From contig JAEXFN010000052.1 in assembly GCA_023400055.1 (NCBI GenBank), forward strand, positions 23,382 through 87,381: DNA of 64,000 nt. Direction: 5' to 3'. Positions 42,661 through 52,003 of this stretch are shown piece after piece. A program made the position numbers and the translations under genes. This DNA is from Bacillota bacterium (GTDB lineage Bacteria > Bacillota > UBA4882 > UBA8346). Numbering within the stretch: the first letter of the stretch is position 1; each line of letters opens with the position of its first letter. Below the pieces are notes generated by a model that was not told the origin of the DNA, did not search any database, and worked only from the letters and a program-made list of their open reading frames with translations.

Positions 42661-43944
42661 TTAGGCCATATTCTTAATCCGGCTGAAGTCGCCGCTTTGG
42701 GCCGCTTCCAAAATCGGCGTCATGTATTCGTCGACCAGGGCGGCGTTCAAAGGCACCGGCATATTCTTCAGCTTCATCTCCAGCTGCGGATCCTTGGCCG
42801 CGGCCAGGGCCCGCCGGATATGCTCGGCGCTGAAGCCCGGCAGATCGGCCAGCTTGGTCGGGGCGTTGATGCTCCGGCCGAACGCCGTCATCCCCTCGGC
42901 CACCGCCACGCCCAATTCCCGGCCATGCAAGCTGTGCAGATCGCGCTGGATGAATCCGGCCTCTTGATAAATAGCGCCGATGACCCGCAGCTGGGGCTCC
43001 ACCGCCGGCGCGAAGAACACCGTGTAATAGGGATTCATGATGCCGCAGGCCCGGCCGTGGCTGGTCAGGTCCACCAGCGAGAAGCTGGTCAGATGGGGGC
43101 CGTTGGTCCCGCCGATCATGATAGCGTAGCCGCCCAAATCGGTGGCCAGTCCCAACGCTTCCCTGGCTTCCAAGTCGGCCGGGTTGGCGATGATTCGCGG
43201 CGCGTAACGGACCACCAGCCCGATTCCGGCCTGGGCGACTTCCTGCATCTGCTCGAAATGGGCGGCGCCGATGCCGTAAAAGACCTCCACGCAATGGGCG
43301 ATCCCGTCCAGCGCGCCGTCGATGGTCAGGCTGAGCGGCGCGGTCTGGGTGACCGCATAGTCGAAGACCGCCTTGGCAGGGATCAACGCCTCGTCGACGA
43401 TCAGCTTCTTCTGGCCGGCCACCGGGTCGGTGATGTTGGAGTATTTGGTCAGATGCGCCCCGGAACTGGCCGCGGTCTGCACCGCGATCAGAGGCCGCAG
43501 TTTCTGGCCGGTCTTTTGCAACGCCTCGGTCACCAGGCCGGTGCCGAAGTAGCTGTCGATCTCCGGGCTGTATTCCCCTAATGTCGCCAGCAGGTTGGCC
43601 GACTTGGCGGCATCGATCGAGCTGCCGCCGCCGATGACGATGATGCAATCGGGCTGAAAATGCAGGATATAGCTCTCGATCCGGTAGACGTCCTCGCGCG
43701 GCGCGTTGGGCCCGGCGTCGGGCACGATCCTGGCGCCGGCCAGCCGCACGCCGTTCCGCTCCAGCGCGGCCACCACCCGGTCGACCACCGGTTTCAGCCA
43801 GGCGCCGGGATTGGCGATGACCAGGGCCGACTGGCCGTAGCCGGTAGCGAACCGCCCCGTCTCCTCCAGTTTGCCGAGGCCGAAGGCGTAGCTGTCTCCT
43901 TTGAACTCCTGCAACAGTTGGCGCGCTTTTTCGATTAATTCCAT
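42661..43944 (-). CDS. Iron-containing alcohol dehydrogenase (possible lactaldehyde reductase)
   Basis: A 427-residue type III alcohol dehydrogenase. The NAD-binding block IVIGGGSSIDAAKSANL is clear; likely metal ligands are the Asp and His of DGALDGIAHCVE and two later His (GPHLTSF and TSHGRA). The P/A pattern differs from FucO around the last ligand, so substrate is open. As last gene of a rhamnose-releasing locus it could reduce lactaldehyde made from L-rhamnose to propanediol; this is inference. ATG at 43944 follows AGAGGTG. It lies 42 bases after the preceding glycosidase gene. Confidence 0.87.
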   Translation of the reverse strand: MELIEKARQLLQEFKGDSYAFGLGKLEETGRFATGYGQSALVIANPGAWLKPVVDRVVAALERNGVRLAGARIVPDAGPNAPREDVYRIESYILHFQPDCIIVIGGGSSIDAAKSANLLATLGEYSPEIDSYFGTGLVTEALQKTGQKLRPLIAVQTAASSGAHLTKYSNITDPVAGQKKLIVDEALIPAKAVFDYAVTQTAPLSLTIDGALDGIAHCVEVFYGIGAAHFEQMQEVAQAGIGLVVRYAPRIIANPADLEAREALGLATDLGGYAIMIGGTNGPHLTSFSLVDLTSHGRACGIMNPYYTVFFAPAVEPQLRVIGAIYQEAGFIQRDLHSLHGRELGVAVAEGMTAFGRSINAPTKLADLPGFSAEHIRRALAAAKDPQLEMKLKNMPVPLNAALVDEYMTPILEAAQSGDFSRIKNMA

Positions 43945-43986
43945 CGTTAACACCTCTTTTGGGTTATCTTGATCATGTCGAGGATT

Positions 43987-46077
43987 TCAATTGCCAAAAA
44001 CCATATTCCGGGCCATCTCAATGTCGCGGGCGACAGCGGCGGTGTAATAGGACCAGCCGAAGATCCTGCGCACCCGGGCCATTTGATAGGGCAGGTAGTG
44101 CTGGGAGCCCAAAGCGGCAAGCGCCTTCCAGGCCGCCAGACCCGCCTCGAGGCAGGCGATCGCCCGCTCCTTGTAACGCGGATCGCCGGTTTTCTCGAAG
44201 TAAACCAGCTGCAGCGCGGCGCTGAATTTGTTGATATAGTAACGGCCCAACTGTTCCCAGGCCTCGATGTCCATTAAGGTGCATTCCAAATCGTCTCCCA
44301 AATACCCGGCGGGGATCTCCGCCCGCAGGGTCTGGGCGCAACTGTGGCTGGCCGCCACCGCTTCCTCGAGGATCTTGATCACATCCAGCGGAGTTTCTCC
44401 TTCGCTGGCCACGCCCTGAAGATCGTCCGCGACGAACTGCCGGATTCCGACCGTGCCGATTCCCGGCATCGGCTTGCCGTTCATGAAATCGCGGACGGTT
44501 TTGAAGCCAAAGACCGAGAGCAGGCTCTCCGGATGCCATTCGAAATCGTAGTTGATCCAAAACAGCCGGTTCACCGGCGGAATGATCCGCGAGCCGGCCT
44601 TGATCCCCTGGTAAACCTGTTCGCCCCAGACTTTGCCGTAATGGCGGCGGTATTTTTGAATCCAGATATCCTCCGGCAGGTCGGGATTATAACCCAGGCG
44701 GCCCAACAGTTCGAACTGGTGCCAATGGCGCTCGAAGTCATAGCGCCATTGTTGATGGCCGTCCGGCATGTGCTGGAAGTCGCTGGCCCAGGTATAGCCG
44801 TCGGCGCCCCAATAAAAGCCGTGGACGTATGGTTTTTTCATCCCCTTGATGTAATCGCGCAGGAAGTCGCAGTCCCCCCAGCGCAAAGTGTGGCAATCGT
44901 CGTTGCGCACCGTGTAGATGACCTTGAGCCCGGCGAAGTCCATCCCCTCCCAGGCGCCCCAGAGCTTTTCGAACTGCGGCTGAGGGTGGGAATACATATG
45001 GGCGTTGGAATACTTCCAGCTGATGAACTTCTCCCGGCCGGGATACTGCTCCAGAAACGCCTTGGCGACCCGGCCGTTGCCCATGTTGGTCCGCATGATG
45101 AAGGGAAGGTCCCGGCCCGTCTCCTTGACGGCCTCCAGGTAGGTCTCCATGACCCAGTTTTGCCGCTCCACCGCGTCCCCGACCATCTCCTCGGCGCAGT
45201 TGGTGCCGATGCCGTCCAGGTCGCGGTAGGTGATGAGCAGCGTTTTGATGCACTCTCGAAAATAGTCTTTGATGACCTCCAGACGCTGCCGGACGGGATG
45301 AAACTCGGCGATATTGTTGGGAAGCCGGTTTTTCTCGTCATAGATCAGATTGTACCAGTCGGCCATGTCCCCGAGTTCCTCGGGCAGCCCCAGCCCCCTG
45401 GCGACCGCGGCGGTCAAGCGGATATTCCAGGTGATCAGGTAGACCTTGATGCCCCGTTGATGGGCGTGGCTGAAGATGAAGCGAAAGAGTCCTTTAAATC
45501 GATCGAGCTCGACGTCGGAGTACGGGCAGGTCTCCGGATATTTGGCCAGCCGGAACAGCATATGAAACGGATGCTCCGACCACAGGCTGAGGCAGTTGTA
45601 ACGGTTGGCGGCCAGAAAATCGAGGTAGGCGCGCCAGAAATCCTTATCCAGGCAGGTCTCGATATTCTTGGCGAACGGATCGCCGCCGGCATAGGGTTCG
45701 AAGGGCAGGTTGAATTTGACCCCCCTCATTTTCAGAAAAGGGTTTTCCAGTTTCTCCTCGATGGCTTCCATTCCGTAGAGCTCGATGGTCTCGGCCAGAT
45801 CCAGCAGGCCGTACATGGTCCCCGGATGATCCTTGCCGGTAACGAAGACGGTCTGCGCCGCAACCGTGATCGCAAAGCCGCCCTCTTCCAGGCCGGGCGA
45901 GTCGTCCCGGACCCCCTGCCCCGCAAAGGAAGCCACGATGGCCGGCTGGCTGCTTCCACCCACCCAGGCGGCCAGCGGATGCACGACGCAATACCAATCC
46001 TTCTGGGCGAGCGCCCGCTTGACGGATTCCACTCCGAACTTGATCGTCGCAAACCGGTTATCGGCATAGATAAGCAT
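43987..46077 (-). CDS. GH67/GH20-like TIM-barrel glycosidase of unknown specificity
   Basis: A 696-residue cytoplasmic protein (no signal). An N-terminal alpha/beta domain (about 1-110, ending GTMYGLLDLAE) of the kind found before GH20 and GH67 barrels leads into a barrel beginning MRGVKFNLPFEPY, with GIKVYLITWNI, the acidic TNCAEEMVG and IYTVRNDDCHTLRWGD stretches, and a helical C-terminal region (from about 560). ATG 46077 follows AAAGGAG. The build recalls alpha-glucuronidases, but I cannot assign a catalytic pair. Within this locus it may remove an acidic side group of the pectin chain. Confidence 0.6.
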   Translation of the reverse strand: MLIYADNRFATIKFGVESVKRALAQKDWYCVVHPLAAWVGGSSQPAIVASFAGQGVRDDSPGLEEGGFAITVAAQTVFVTGKDHPGTMYGLLDLAETIELYGMEAIEEKLENPFLKMRGVKFNLPFEPYAGGDPFAKNIETCLDKDFWRAYLDFLAANRYNCLSLWSEHPFHMLFRLAKYPETCPYSDVELDRFKGLFRFIFSHAHQRGIKVYLITWNIRLTAAVARGLGLPEELGDMADWYNLIYDEKNRLPNNIAEFHPVRQRLEVIKDYFRECIKTLLITYRDLDGIGTNCAEEMVGDAVERQNWVMETYLEAVKETGRDLPFIMRTNMGNGRVAKAFLEQYPGREKFISWKYSNAHMYSHPQPQFEKLWGAWEGMDFAGLKVIYTVRNDDCHTLRWGDCDFLRDYIKGMKKPYVHGFYWGADGYTWASDFQHMPDGHQQWRYDFERHWHQFELLGRLGYNPDLPEDIWIQKYRRHYGKVWGEQVYQGIKAGSRIIPPVNRLFWINYDFEWHPESLLSVFGFKTVRDFMNGKPMPGIGTVGIRQFVADDLQGVASEGETPLDVIKILEEAVAASHSCAQTLRAEIPAGYLGDDLECTLMDIEAWEQLGRYYINKFSAALQLVYFEKTGDPRYKERAIACLEAGLAAWKALAALGSQHYLPYQMARVRRIFGWSYYTAAVARDIEMARNMVFGN

Positions 46078-46104
46078 GGCAAAAGCTCCTTTCAATCGAT
46101 TCGA

Positions 46105-48135
46105 TCAGCGGGTCGCCACCGCCAGGCATTCCCAAACGTCGAGCCGGGGGACCACCACTTTGACGCGGTTCTGCTCCGCTTCGAACTTTAGCTCATCGCC
46201 GGCGATGAGCCGGCGCACCTTTTGCACCGTCGAACCCGCGTCCAGCGTTATTTCGAGCGCGATATCGTGCAGCGGGATATTCTGTTGCAACGGCCGGCGG
46301 CCGCTCATATTCACCAGATGGATCAACAGGTTGCCGTCTTGGGTGAAGGTCGTGACATGAAGTCCCGGGTAGAAAGTCACCTTCAGGAAGTTCGCCTCTC
46401 CGAGCAGCAGGTTCACGGCATTGGCCATCAGCCGGTAATGCTCTTCTAGCCGGAACTCGCTGATCAGCCCGCTCAACGAGAAAGGAATGAATAAAGCCTC
46501 GCCTTGGCCATAGCAATGCCACAGGCAAAGCGGAATCGCGGTATGGCTGACCGGCAGGGAAGCTCTCTCCGGAGGCGCGCCCACCGCTTCGAGCGGCGCA
46601 AACGGCGGCACCAGCGTCGCCAGCACCTTGGCGTCCTCCCGGGGCGTGCAGTAACAAACCCGGCCCCGGTGGGCGATGAGTTCGGTCTCCTCCATCCCCT
46701 TTTGCAACGGATTCTGCTCCGGCCTGCCCTCAAAGCGCAGATACGACGCGACCAGTTTCTCGCCGGCGCAAGTTTCGGGGGCGATGCCCAGCAGTTCGGA
46801 AAGCGCCCCGTATTCGGCGGGAATGCCGCCCTCGATCAGCACCTTGCCGCCTTGCTGCACGTACTGGAGCAGATCCTCGACAAATTCCGCGCAGTACGGC
46901 CAGCCCTCCGGCACGATGACCGTCTGGAAACGGCCCAGGTTCGCCAGGGTCGCCTGTTCCGGCAGCAGAATCCCGTATTGCACCTGCTGATTCAGCAAGC
47001 CTTCCGCCCAGCCTTCGGCCGCCGCCCCGCCGTTCCAGAGCAGAACCGCTGGCGTCCGGGGGACCGCTCCCGCCATCGGTTCCTCGACCCGTTTGACCAT
47101 CGCATTGAACTGGGCGATGGTGGCCAGGATTCTTTTGTCGCCGATAGTATCGGGAATCCCGGTGATCGAATGCCAGATATGCCCGCCATTGGCCGGGACC
47201 TCGCTCAGCCAGGCCAGATACTCGGCGGTCGGCAGTCCGGTATGCCGCCAGTCCATGCCGGGACTGGAATGGATGATCCCGAAGGGATGGGGTTTATCCG
47301 CCAGGAACCGGCCGACCTTCAAGCTTACGGAAGGTTTCCAGTCCTCCGGCTTGCTCTGCCAGCCCAGGGACAAAATATCCTGGGGCTCGGTGCAGAACAT
47401 GTCGGTAATCTCCCGGCGGGCCATGATATTCTCGTTGTAAGCGTTGTAATAGAGGATCATCGGCAGCTCCGGCTCGCGGCTCTTGATGAAGGAATAAAGA
47501 TGGACGATATTGTCCCGGACGCAGACCGACTGCCATGAGCTTTCGAACTCCGCCGGGTCGGCCGGCAGCTCCTGCTGGTATAAGCTCCGGTATTTGCGGC
47601 GGCAGGTCGCGCACCAACAGGGAATGAAACCGGGATTGTTATAGAAAATGCCGTCGATGGCGTAGCGGGTCATCACTTCGTCCAGGACCGGCACAGCCAC
47701 CGCGTCCCGCCGGTATTCGCTGTTGATGCAGGTCGACATCAGCAGCGACCATTCTCCCGGCCGTTTGGCGCCGATGATCTGGGGTTCGCCGGCCGCGTCC
47801 CGCACGAACCAGCTCGGCTGGTGGGCATACACCGCATCGGTGGCCTTGCTGAAGTCAAACCTGGCGATGAACTTCAGGTTCCGCCGGTGGCACTGGTCGA
47901 TGACTTCCTTTAACAGATCGAAATTTTCCGGCAGGAAAGGATTTTGGTTGTGATAGGGAACCTTGGTGTTATACCAGGCGTAAATGCCGCCCACATTAAA
48001 GACGATGGCGTTGGCGCCCAACTGTTCCATCTCTTCCGCCAGCTTGGCGGGGTTGATGCGTTCCGTATCCCGGACTTGCAGATTGGGTTGGATGATCCGT
48101 AAGGGCTTTTCCCACCAATGATGATATTCAGCCAT
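46105..48135 (-). CDS. GHL6-type putative glycoside hydrolase with trimerisation-like domain
   Basis: A 676-residue cytoplasmic protein. The N-terminal barrel (about 1-330) matches the hypothetical glycosyl hydrolase 6 type: RIIQPNLQVRDTERINP, GANAIVFNVGGIYAWY, the MSTCINSEYR block, YAIDGIFYNNPGF and a four-Cys-like CWCATCRRKY motif. A flavodoxin-like domain (about 340-560, GGKVLIEGGIPAEYG) resembles the trimerisation domain of GH42 beta-galactosidases, followed by a beta-sandwich tail. Start ATG 48135 follows GGGAGG. A fucosidase- or galactosidase-like role is possible; the substrate is unknown. Confidence 0.65.
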   Translation of the reverse strand: MAEYHHWWEKPLRIIQPNLQVRDTERINPAKLAEEMEQLGANAIVFNVGGIYAWYNTKVPYHNQNPFLPENFDLLKEVIDQCHRRNLKFIARFDFSKATDAVYAHQPSWFVRDAAGEPQIIGAKRPGEWSLLMSTCINSEYRRDAVAVPVLDEVMTRYAIDGIFYNNPGFIPCWCATCRRKYRSLYQQELPADPAEFESSWQSVCVRDNIVHLYSFIKSREPELPMILYYNAYNENIMARREITDMFCTEPQDILSLGWQSKPEDWKPSVSLKVGRFLADKPHPFGIIHSSPGMDWRHTGLPTAEYLAWLSEVPANGGHIWHSITGIPDTIGDKRILATIAQFNAMVKRVEEPMAGAVPRTPAVLLWNGGAAAEGWAEGLLNQQVQYGILLPEQATLANLGRFQTVIVPEGWPYCAEFVEDLLQYVQQGGKVLIEGGIPAEYGALSELLGIAPETCAGEKLVASYLRFEGRPEQNPLQKGMEETELIAHRGRVCYCTPREDAKVLATLVPPFAPLEAVGAPPERASLPVSHTAIPLCLWHCYGQGEALFIPFSLSGLISEFRLEEHYRLMANAVNLLLGEANFLKVTFYPGLHVTTFTQDGNLLIHLVNMSGRRPLQQNIPLHDIALEITLDAGSTVQKVRRLIAGDELKFEAEQNRVKVVVPRLDVWECLAVATR

Positions 48136-48203
48136 GTTTCCTCCCAAAAATTTATGACGTTATATATCAGCTAATCACACGCAAAGAACTGGAGCGGCGG
48201 CGC

Positions 48204-49064
48204 TCAGCCTTTGACCGCCCCGGCCACGATCCCTTTGATAATGTGCTTCTGCAAGAAGATGTAAAGGATGATCAGCGGCAGCATCGCAATGAGATAGGCC
48301 GAAAAAGCCAGCTCATACTGGGTCGAATACATGCCGTAGAAATGATACTGGGACAACGGGATGGTCCGCTTGGCTTCGCTGGTCAGGGTCAGCAGCGGAA
48401 ACAGGAAGTCGTTCCAGATCCACAGGGCGTCCAGGATGACCAGGGTGGCGGTGACCGGCTTCATGATCGGGAAGACGATTTGCCAATAAAGCTTCAGCGG
48501 CGGACAGCCGTCGATGACCGCCGACTCCATGATCTCAGTGGGTATCCCCCGGATAAACCCCACATACAGGAAGATGGCGAACGGCAGGCCGCGACCTATG
48601 TAAGCCAGGGCCACGCCGATGAGCGAATTCAAGAAACCCAAGTCCTTCATCAGCTTGATCAGAGGCGAAAGCGTCATGTAAAAGGGCACCATGATTGCGC
48701 TGATAAAGAGGTAATAAAGCGCATTATAGAGCCGGTTGTTCATCCGCACGATCGAAAAAGAGCACATTCCGGCCACGATGACCAGGCCCGCCAGACTCAG
48801 GCTGGAGAGGATGGTGCTGTTGATGAAGACTGTCTGAAAGTTCATCAGCTTCCAGACGGTGACGAAGTTTTGCAGATACAATGACTTCGGGAAGCTCAGC
48901 GGCGCGATAATCGCCTCCCGAGTGGTCTTTAGCGCCACCGAGATGACCGTATAGAACGGATAGAGAAATGCCAGCACGATCAGGATCAGCACCAGCTCCA
49001 GGAGGCCTTTTTTCAGATTGAGCTTATGGCCGTGGTTCAATCTCACTTCATTAGAACGTAACAT
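48204..49064 (-). CDS. Sugar ABC transporter permease (MalG type), system 2
   Basis: A 286-residue six-helix permease with EAA loop ESAVIDGCPPLKLYWQIVFP. It starts 14 bases inside the end of the partner permease gene, giving coupled translation. The pair imports a breakdown product of the polymer attacked by the linked hydrolases. As in system 1 no ATPase gene is present. Confidence 0.94.
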   Translation of the reverse strand: MLRSNEVRLNHGHKLNLKKGLLELVLILIVLAFLYPFYTVISVALKTTREAIIAPLSFPKSLYLQNFVTVWKLMNFQTVFINSTILSSLSLAGLVIVAGMCSFSIVRMNNRLYNALYYLFISAIMVPFYMTLSPLIKLMKDLGFLNSLIGVALAYIGRGLPFAIFLYVGFIRGIPTEIMESAVIDGCPPLKLYWQIVFPIMKPVTATLVILDALWIWNDFLFPLLTLTSEAKRTIPLSQYHFYGMYSTQYELAFSAYLIAMLPLIILYIFLQKHIIKGIVAGAVKG

Positions 49065-49995
49065 CCTCTTCCCTCTTTCGTAGGAATTTCAACTGGACCA
49101 GGGTCAGGATCAGCAGGATGAAAAACAGGACGACTCCGATGGCCGTTCCATAGCCGGCCCGGAAATTGGCGAACGACTCTTTGTAGATGGTCAGGGCGAT
49201 GACTTCGCTGGCGTGCCCCGGGCCTCCGCCAGTGAGCGAGAATAACAGGTCGAATTCTTTGAAGGCCCGTTCCATGGTGATCACCATATTGATCGTGAAG
49301 GCCGGCGCAATCAACGGGAAGGTGATGTGCCGGAATTTATACCATTTCCCCGAGCCGTCCACCGCCGCCGCCTCATATAGCGACTGCGGTATCGCTTGCA
49401 ATCCGGCGATATAAACCACCATGGTCCAGCCGGCCATCCGCCAGATCGTCACAAACATCGCCGCGTATAAGGAAGTCGAAGCGTCGCCCAGGACGTTGTT
49501 GGCCAGGAAGGTCCAGTTCAGCATCCTACCCAACGCCGCCAGCGGCTGCGTGAAAATGAAGCTCCAAATATAGCCCACGATCAACGGGCTCAACAACGCC
49601 GGGATGAAAATCAGCGCCCGCAGCAGATTCCGGGATTTGATCTGTTGATCCAGGGCGATCGCCAGCATAAGCGAGACGATGTTCTGGAAGATGGTCACCA
49701 CCAAAGCGTATTTGAACGAATTGATGATCGGCTCCAAAACGTAGGAATCTTTGAAAAGCGTAATATAATTGGCGAGGCCGATAAACTTGATATGATTGTC
49801 GATCCCGGACCAATTGGTCAGGCTGTAATAAAATCCGCCGCAGACGGGATAGACCATGAATATCGCGAAAAGGACGATCGCCGGCAAGGCCAGTAAAAAA
49901 TAGGGCAAATTCTGCCGCGACCAAAACCGCTCCTGTCTCCCGCGGGCCGGCGGCGATTTTATCAAACTTGAAATCTCTGATTCCGATAGCGCCAT
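49051..49995 (-). CDS. Sugar ABC transporter permease (MalF type), system 2
   Basis: A 314-residue permease with six predicted helices and EAA loop EAAAVDGSGKWYKFRHITFP. It is the first gene of the permease-hydrolase-dehydrogenase operon; a conserved promoter block (50111-50175) lies about 115 bases upstream, shared with the binding-protein gene of the same system. Confidence 0.94.
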   Translation of the reverse strand: MALSESEISSLIKSPPARGRQERFWSRQNLPYFLLALPAIVLFAIFMVYPVCGGFYYSLTNWSGIDNHIKFIGLANYITLFKDSYVLEPIINSFKYALVVTIFQNIVSLMLAIALDQQIKSRNLLRALIFIPALLSPLIVGYIWSFIFTQPLAALGRMLNWTFLANNVLGDASTSLYAAMFVTIWRMAGWTMVVYIAGLQAIPQSLYEAAAVDGSGKWYKFRHITFPLIAPAFTINMVITMERAFKEFDLLFSLTGGGPGHASEVIALTIYKESFANFRAGYGTAIGVVLFFILLILTLVQLKFLRKREEDVTF

Positions 49996-50110
49996 GATTT
50001 CACTCCCTTATCTTTATCCTCAGAGCCCGTATGATTTGGAAAACGCTTTTGAAGGCCCTCGCCCGCTCCGGGACAAAGCCTCCGGACCGGGCTCGGTGGT
50101 TGTATACCGT

Positions 50111-50175
50111 AAGTCTAACATCCCGGTAATGATAAAAACAGGTAACAAGTTTTGCAGAAAAAAGTGTACTATTTT
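50111..50175 (-). promoter_or_regulatory. Shared activator/promoter block, copy at the permease operon
   Basis: On the minus strand: TAGTACACTT, CAAAACTTGTTACCTG, then GTTTTT and 16 bases later TAGACT. The same order and spacing occur at 55442-55508 before the binding-protein gene. The upstream part is a likely site for the linked response regulator and TAGACT a likely -10. The rest of 49996-50416 holds only this block and a terminator. Confidence 0.7.
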
Positions 50176-50208
50176 AAAAAAGAGTAACCGGATTTTAACG
50201 AGTTGGTT

Positions 50209-50237
50209 AAAAAAGTCCGGAAAGGATCCGGGCTTTT
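50209..50237 (-). terminator. Terminator of the system-2 regulator genes
   Basis: On the minus strand AAAGCCCGG / CCGGACTT followed by a T run, about 180 bases after the regulator stop. It separates the regulator transcript from the permease operon. Confidence 0.75.
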
Positions 50238-50416
50238 GAGAAAAATAGCTTCGGTAAGCGGATAAAGGAAGACAAAAAGAAACCCGCCGGCAGCGCGCCG
50301 CGGACTGGGTGATTCAGGGCGGATCTAGAAAGCGCGAAGATGAGGAAACGGCGGCATCGAAGAGTCGCCGCAGCTAAGGGAAGCAACGGGAATGAAACGG
50401 GAAGCGGCTTGAACGC

Positions 50417-51985
50417 TCAGGCCTCCTTCTCCTCCATTTTCTTGAGAAATTCCTTGGGGGGCAGGCCTTCGACCTTTTTGAAGACTTTGCTGAAATAATG
50501 CTCATCGGCGAACCCGGTCATGTTCGCCACTTGTTTGATCGTGTATTTGTTCAGGTTCAGGAGCGCCTTGGCATGGTCGATCCTGACGCTCATCAGGTAA
50601 TTTTGAAAATTGACATTGAGGATTTCCTTGAATAACATGCTCAGATAGCAGAAATTGATATGCTGCATGGCCGCGATGCTCTCAAGGGTAAAGCTCTTAT
50701 TGTAATTGGCGTCGATATATTGCTTAACCTCATAAATCAGTTTGCGTTTGTAATCCTTGTCTTCGGGATGATGGGTGGCGATGATGCTGCGATACACCTC
50801 CTTGATGAACTCGAACAGCTCCCGCAGATTGTTGAAGCAATAGGCCTCTTTGGGGTAAAAGGCCGCTTTATCCTCTTGATACTGGTCAAATTCGTCCAAT
50901 CCCAGCAGCAGGAGGTTGGTGTATAAATTCTGCAGGCTGCCATAAGATAGCGGCTCCCGGCTAGCCTCGTCATAGATGTCCTGTAAAACGCCTGCTAAAT
51001 TAGCATAGTGGTGCGCCCGCAAGTTATGCTGGAGCAACGCGGCGCTCTGGGTCTGCAGCCTGAATTTGCGCTTGTATGCAACGGTGTCCTGATAATCGAT
51101 GATCTGATTGGCGGCGATCAATACCCGGTACTTCATGGCGGTTACCGCCTCATTTACCGCCTCCCCGGGGTTCGGCTTGTAACCGCTGATTCCGAGGGTA
51201 TAGTCATGGATACCCAGCCTCCGGACGAGCGCGGCGATGACGGCGGCGACGTCCGCCAAGGGATCTTCCGGGGCGGAGGCGGCCGGTTCGGCCGGAACCG
51301 GAACGCAAAAGATCAGCGCATATTCATTGATGTTATTCTCATACATGATCGCGTTCCGGTAACACTGCCAGGGACTGGCCGGATGAAACACGGTCGCGAT
51401 AAGGCTGTCTTTGTTCAAGCGGACCTGAGGGTTGATATATAAATAAATGCATTTAAAAACGGATTGACCGGCCCGGTAGGCGCTGAAAATATCGTGAAGC
51501 TGGCCGTCTTGACCGTTCAAATACTTCAAGAATCTGCTTCTGGCCTCATCCAATTGCTCAAGGGTAGCGATGGCCGCCAGCTTCTGTCGCTCGCTATTTT
51601 GCTTGGCGATGGCGGCGATGCATTTTTGAAGCGAATGGACCAGATCCTCGCTATTGATCGGTTTTAACAGAAAATCGGCCACGCCGAGCTGCAACGCTTT
51701 CTTGGCGTAATCGAACTGGTCATAGCCGCTGATAATGATGATTTTGGTATTGGGCAGGATCTGAGTGACCGTTTCCGACAGCGTCAGACCGTCCATCTCT
51801 TGCATGCGGATGTCGCAGATGATAATCTCCGGTTTGAGCGCCTGGATGATCTGCAAACCGTCGTCGGCATTCTCAGCTTCGGCGATGGCCGTGAAATCCA
51901 AACCGCTTTTTTTGATCTTATTGATCAGGCCTTCCCTGATCCATTCCTCGTCATCGATGACCACGACCTTGTACAATTCAAACAC
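50417..51985 (-). CDS. YesN-like AraC-type response regulator, system 2
   Basis: A 522-residue regulator: receiver domain with acidic pocket IDDEE near 10-13 and Asp58 in ICDIRM, a middle region, and a C-terminal AraC double helix-turn-helix (from about 418, ending FADEHYFSKVFKKVEGLPP). It follows the kinase gene by 18 bases. It is expected to bind the shared block before the binding-protein and permease genes. Confidence 0.95.
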   Translation of the reverse strand: MFELYKVVVIDDEEWIREGLINKIKKSGLDFTAIAEAENADDGLQIIQALKPEIIICDIRMQEMDGLTLSETVTQILPNTKIIIISGYDQFDYAKKALQLGVADFLLKPINSEDLVHSLQKCIAAIAKQNSERQKLAAIATLEQLDEARSRFLKYLNGQDGQLHDIFSAYRAGQSVFKCIYLYINPQVRLNKDSLIATVFHPASPWQCYRNAIMYENNINEYALIFCVPVPAEPAASAPEDPLADVAAVIAALVRRLGIHDYTLGISGYKPNPGEAVNEAVTAMKYRVLIAANQIIDYQDTVAYKRKFRLQTQSAALLQHNLRAHHYANLAGVLQDIYDEASREPLSYGSLQNLYTNLLLLGLDEFDQYQEDKAAFYPKEAYCFNNLRELFEFIKEVYRSIIATHHPEDKDYKRKLIYEVKQYIDANYNKSFTLESIAAMQHINFCYLSMLFKEILNVNFQNYLMSVRIDHAKALLNLNKYTIKQVANMTGFADEHYFSKVFKKVEGLPPKEFLKKMEEKEA

Positions 51986-52003
51986 CGCCCATACTGAAGA
52001 TTT

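Noticed and set aside
44344..46191. 615-codon plus-strand frame opposite the GH67/GH20-like gene
   Set aside because: Antisense shadow of a gene with good start signals and operon context.
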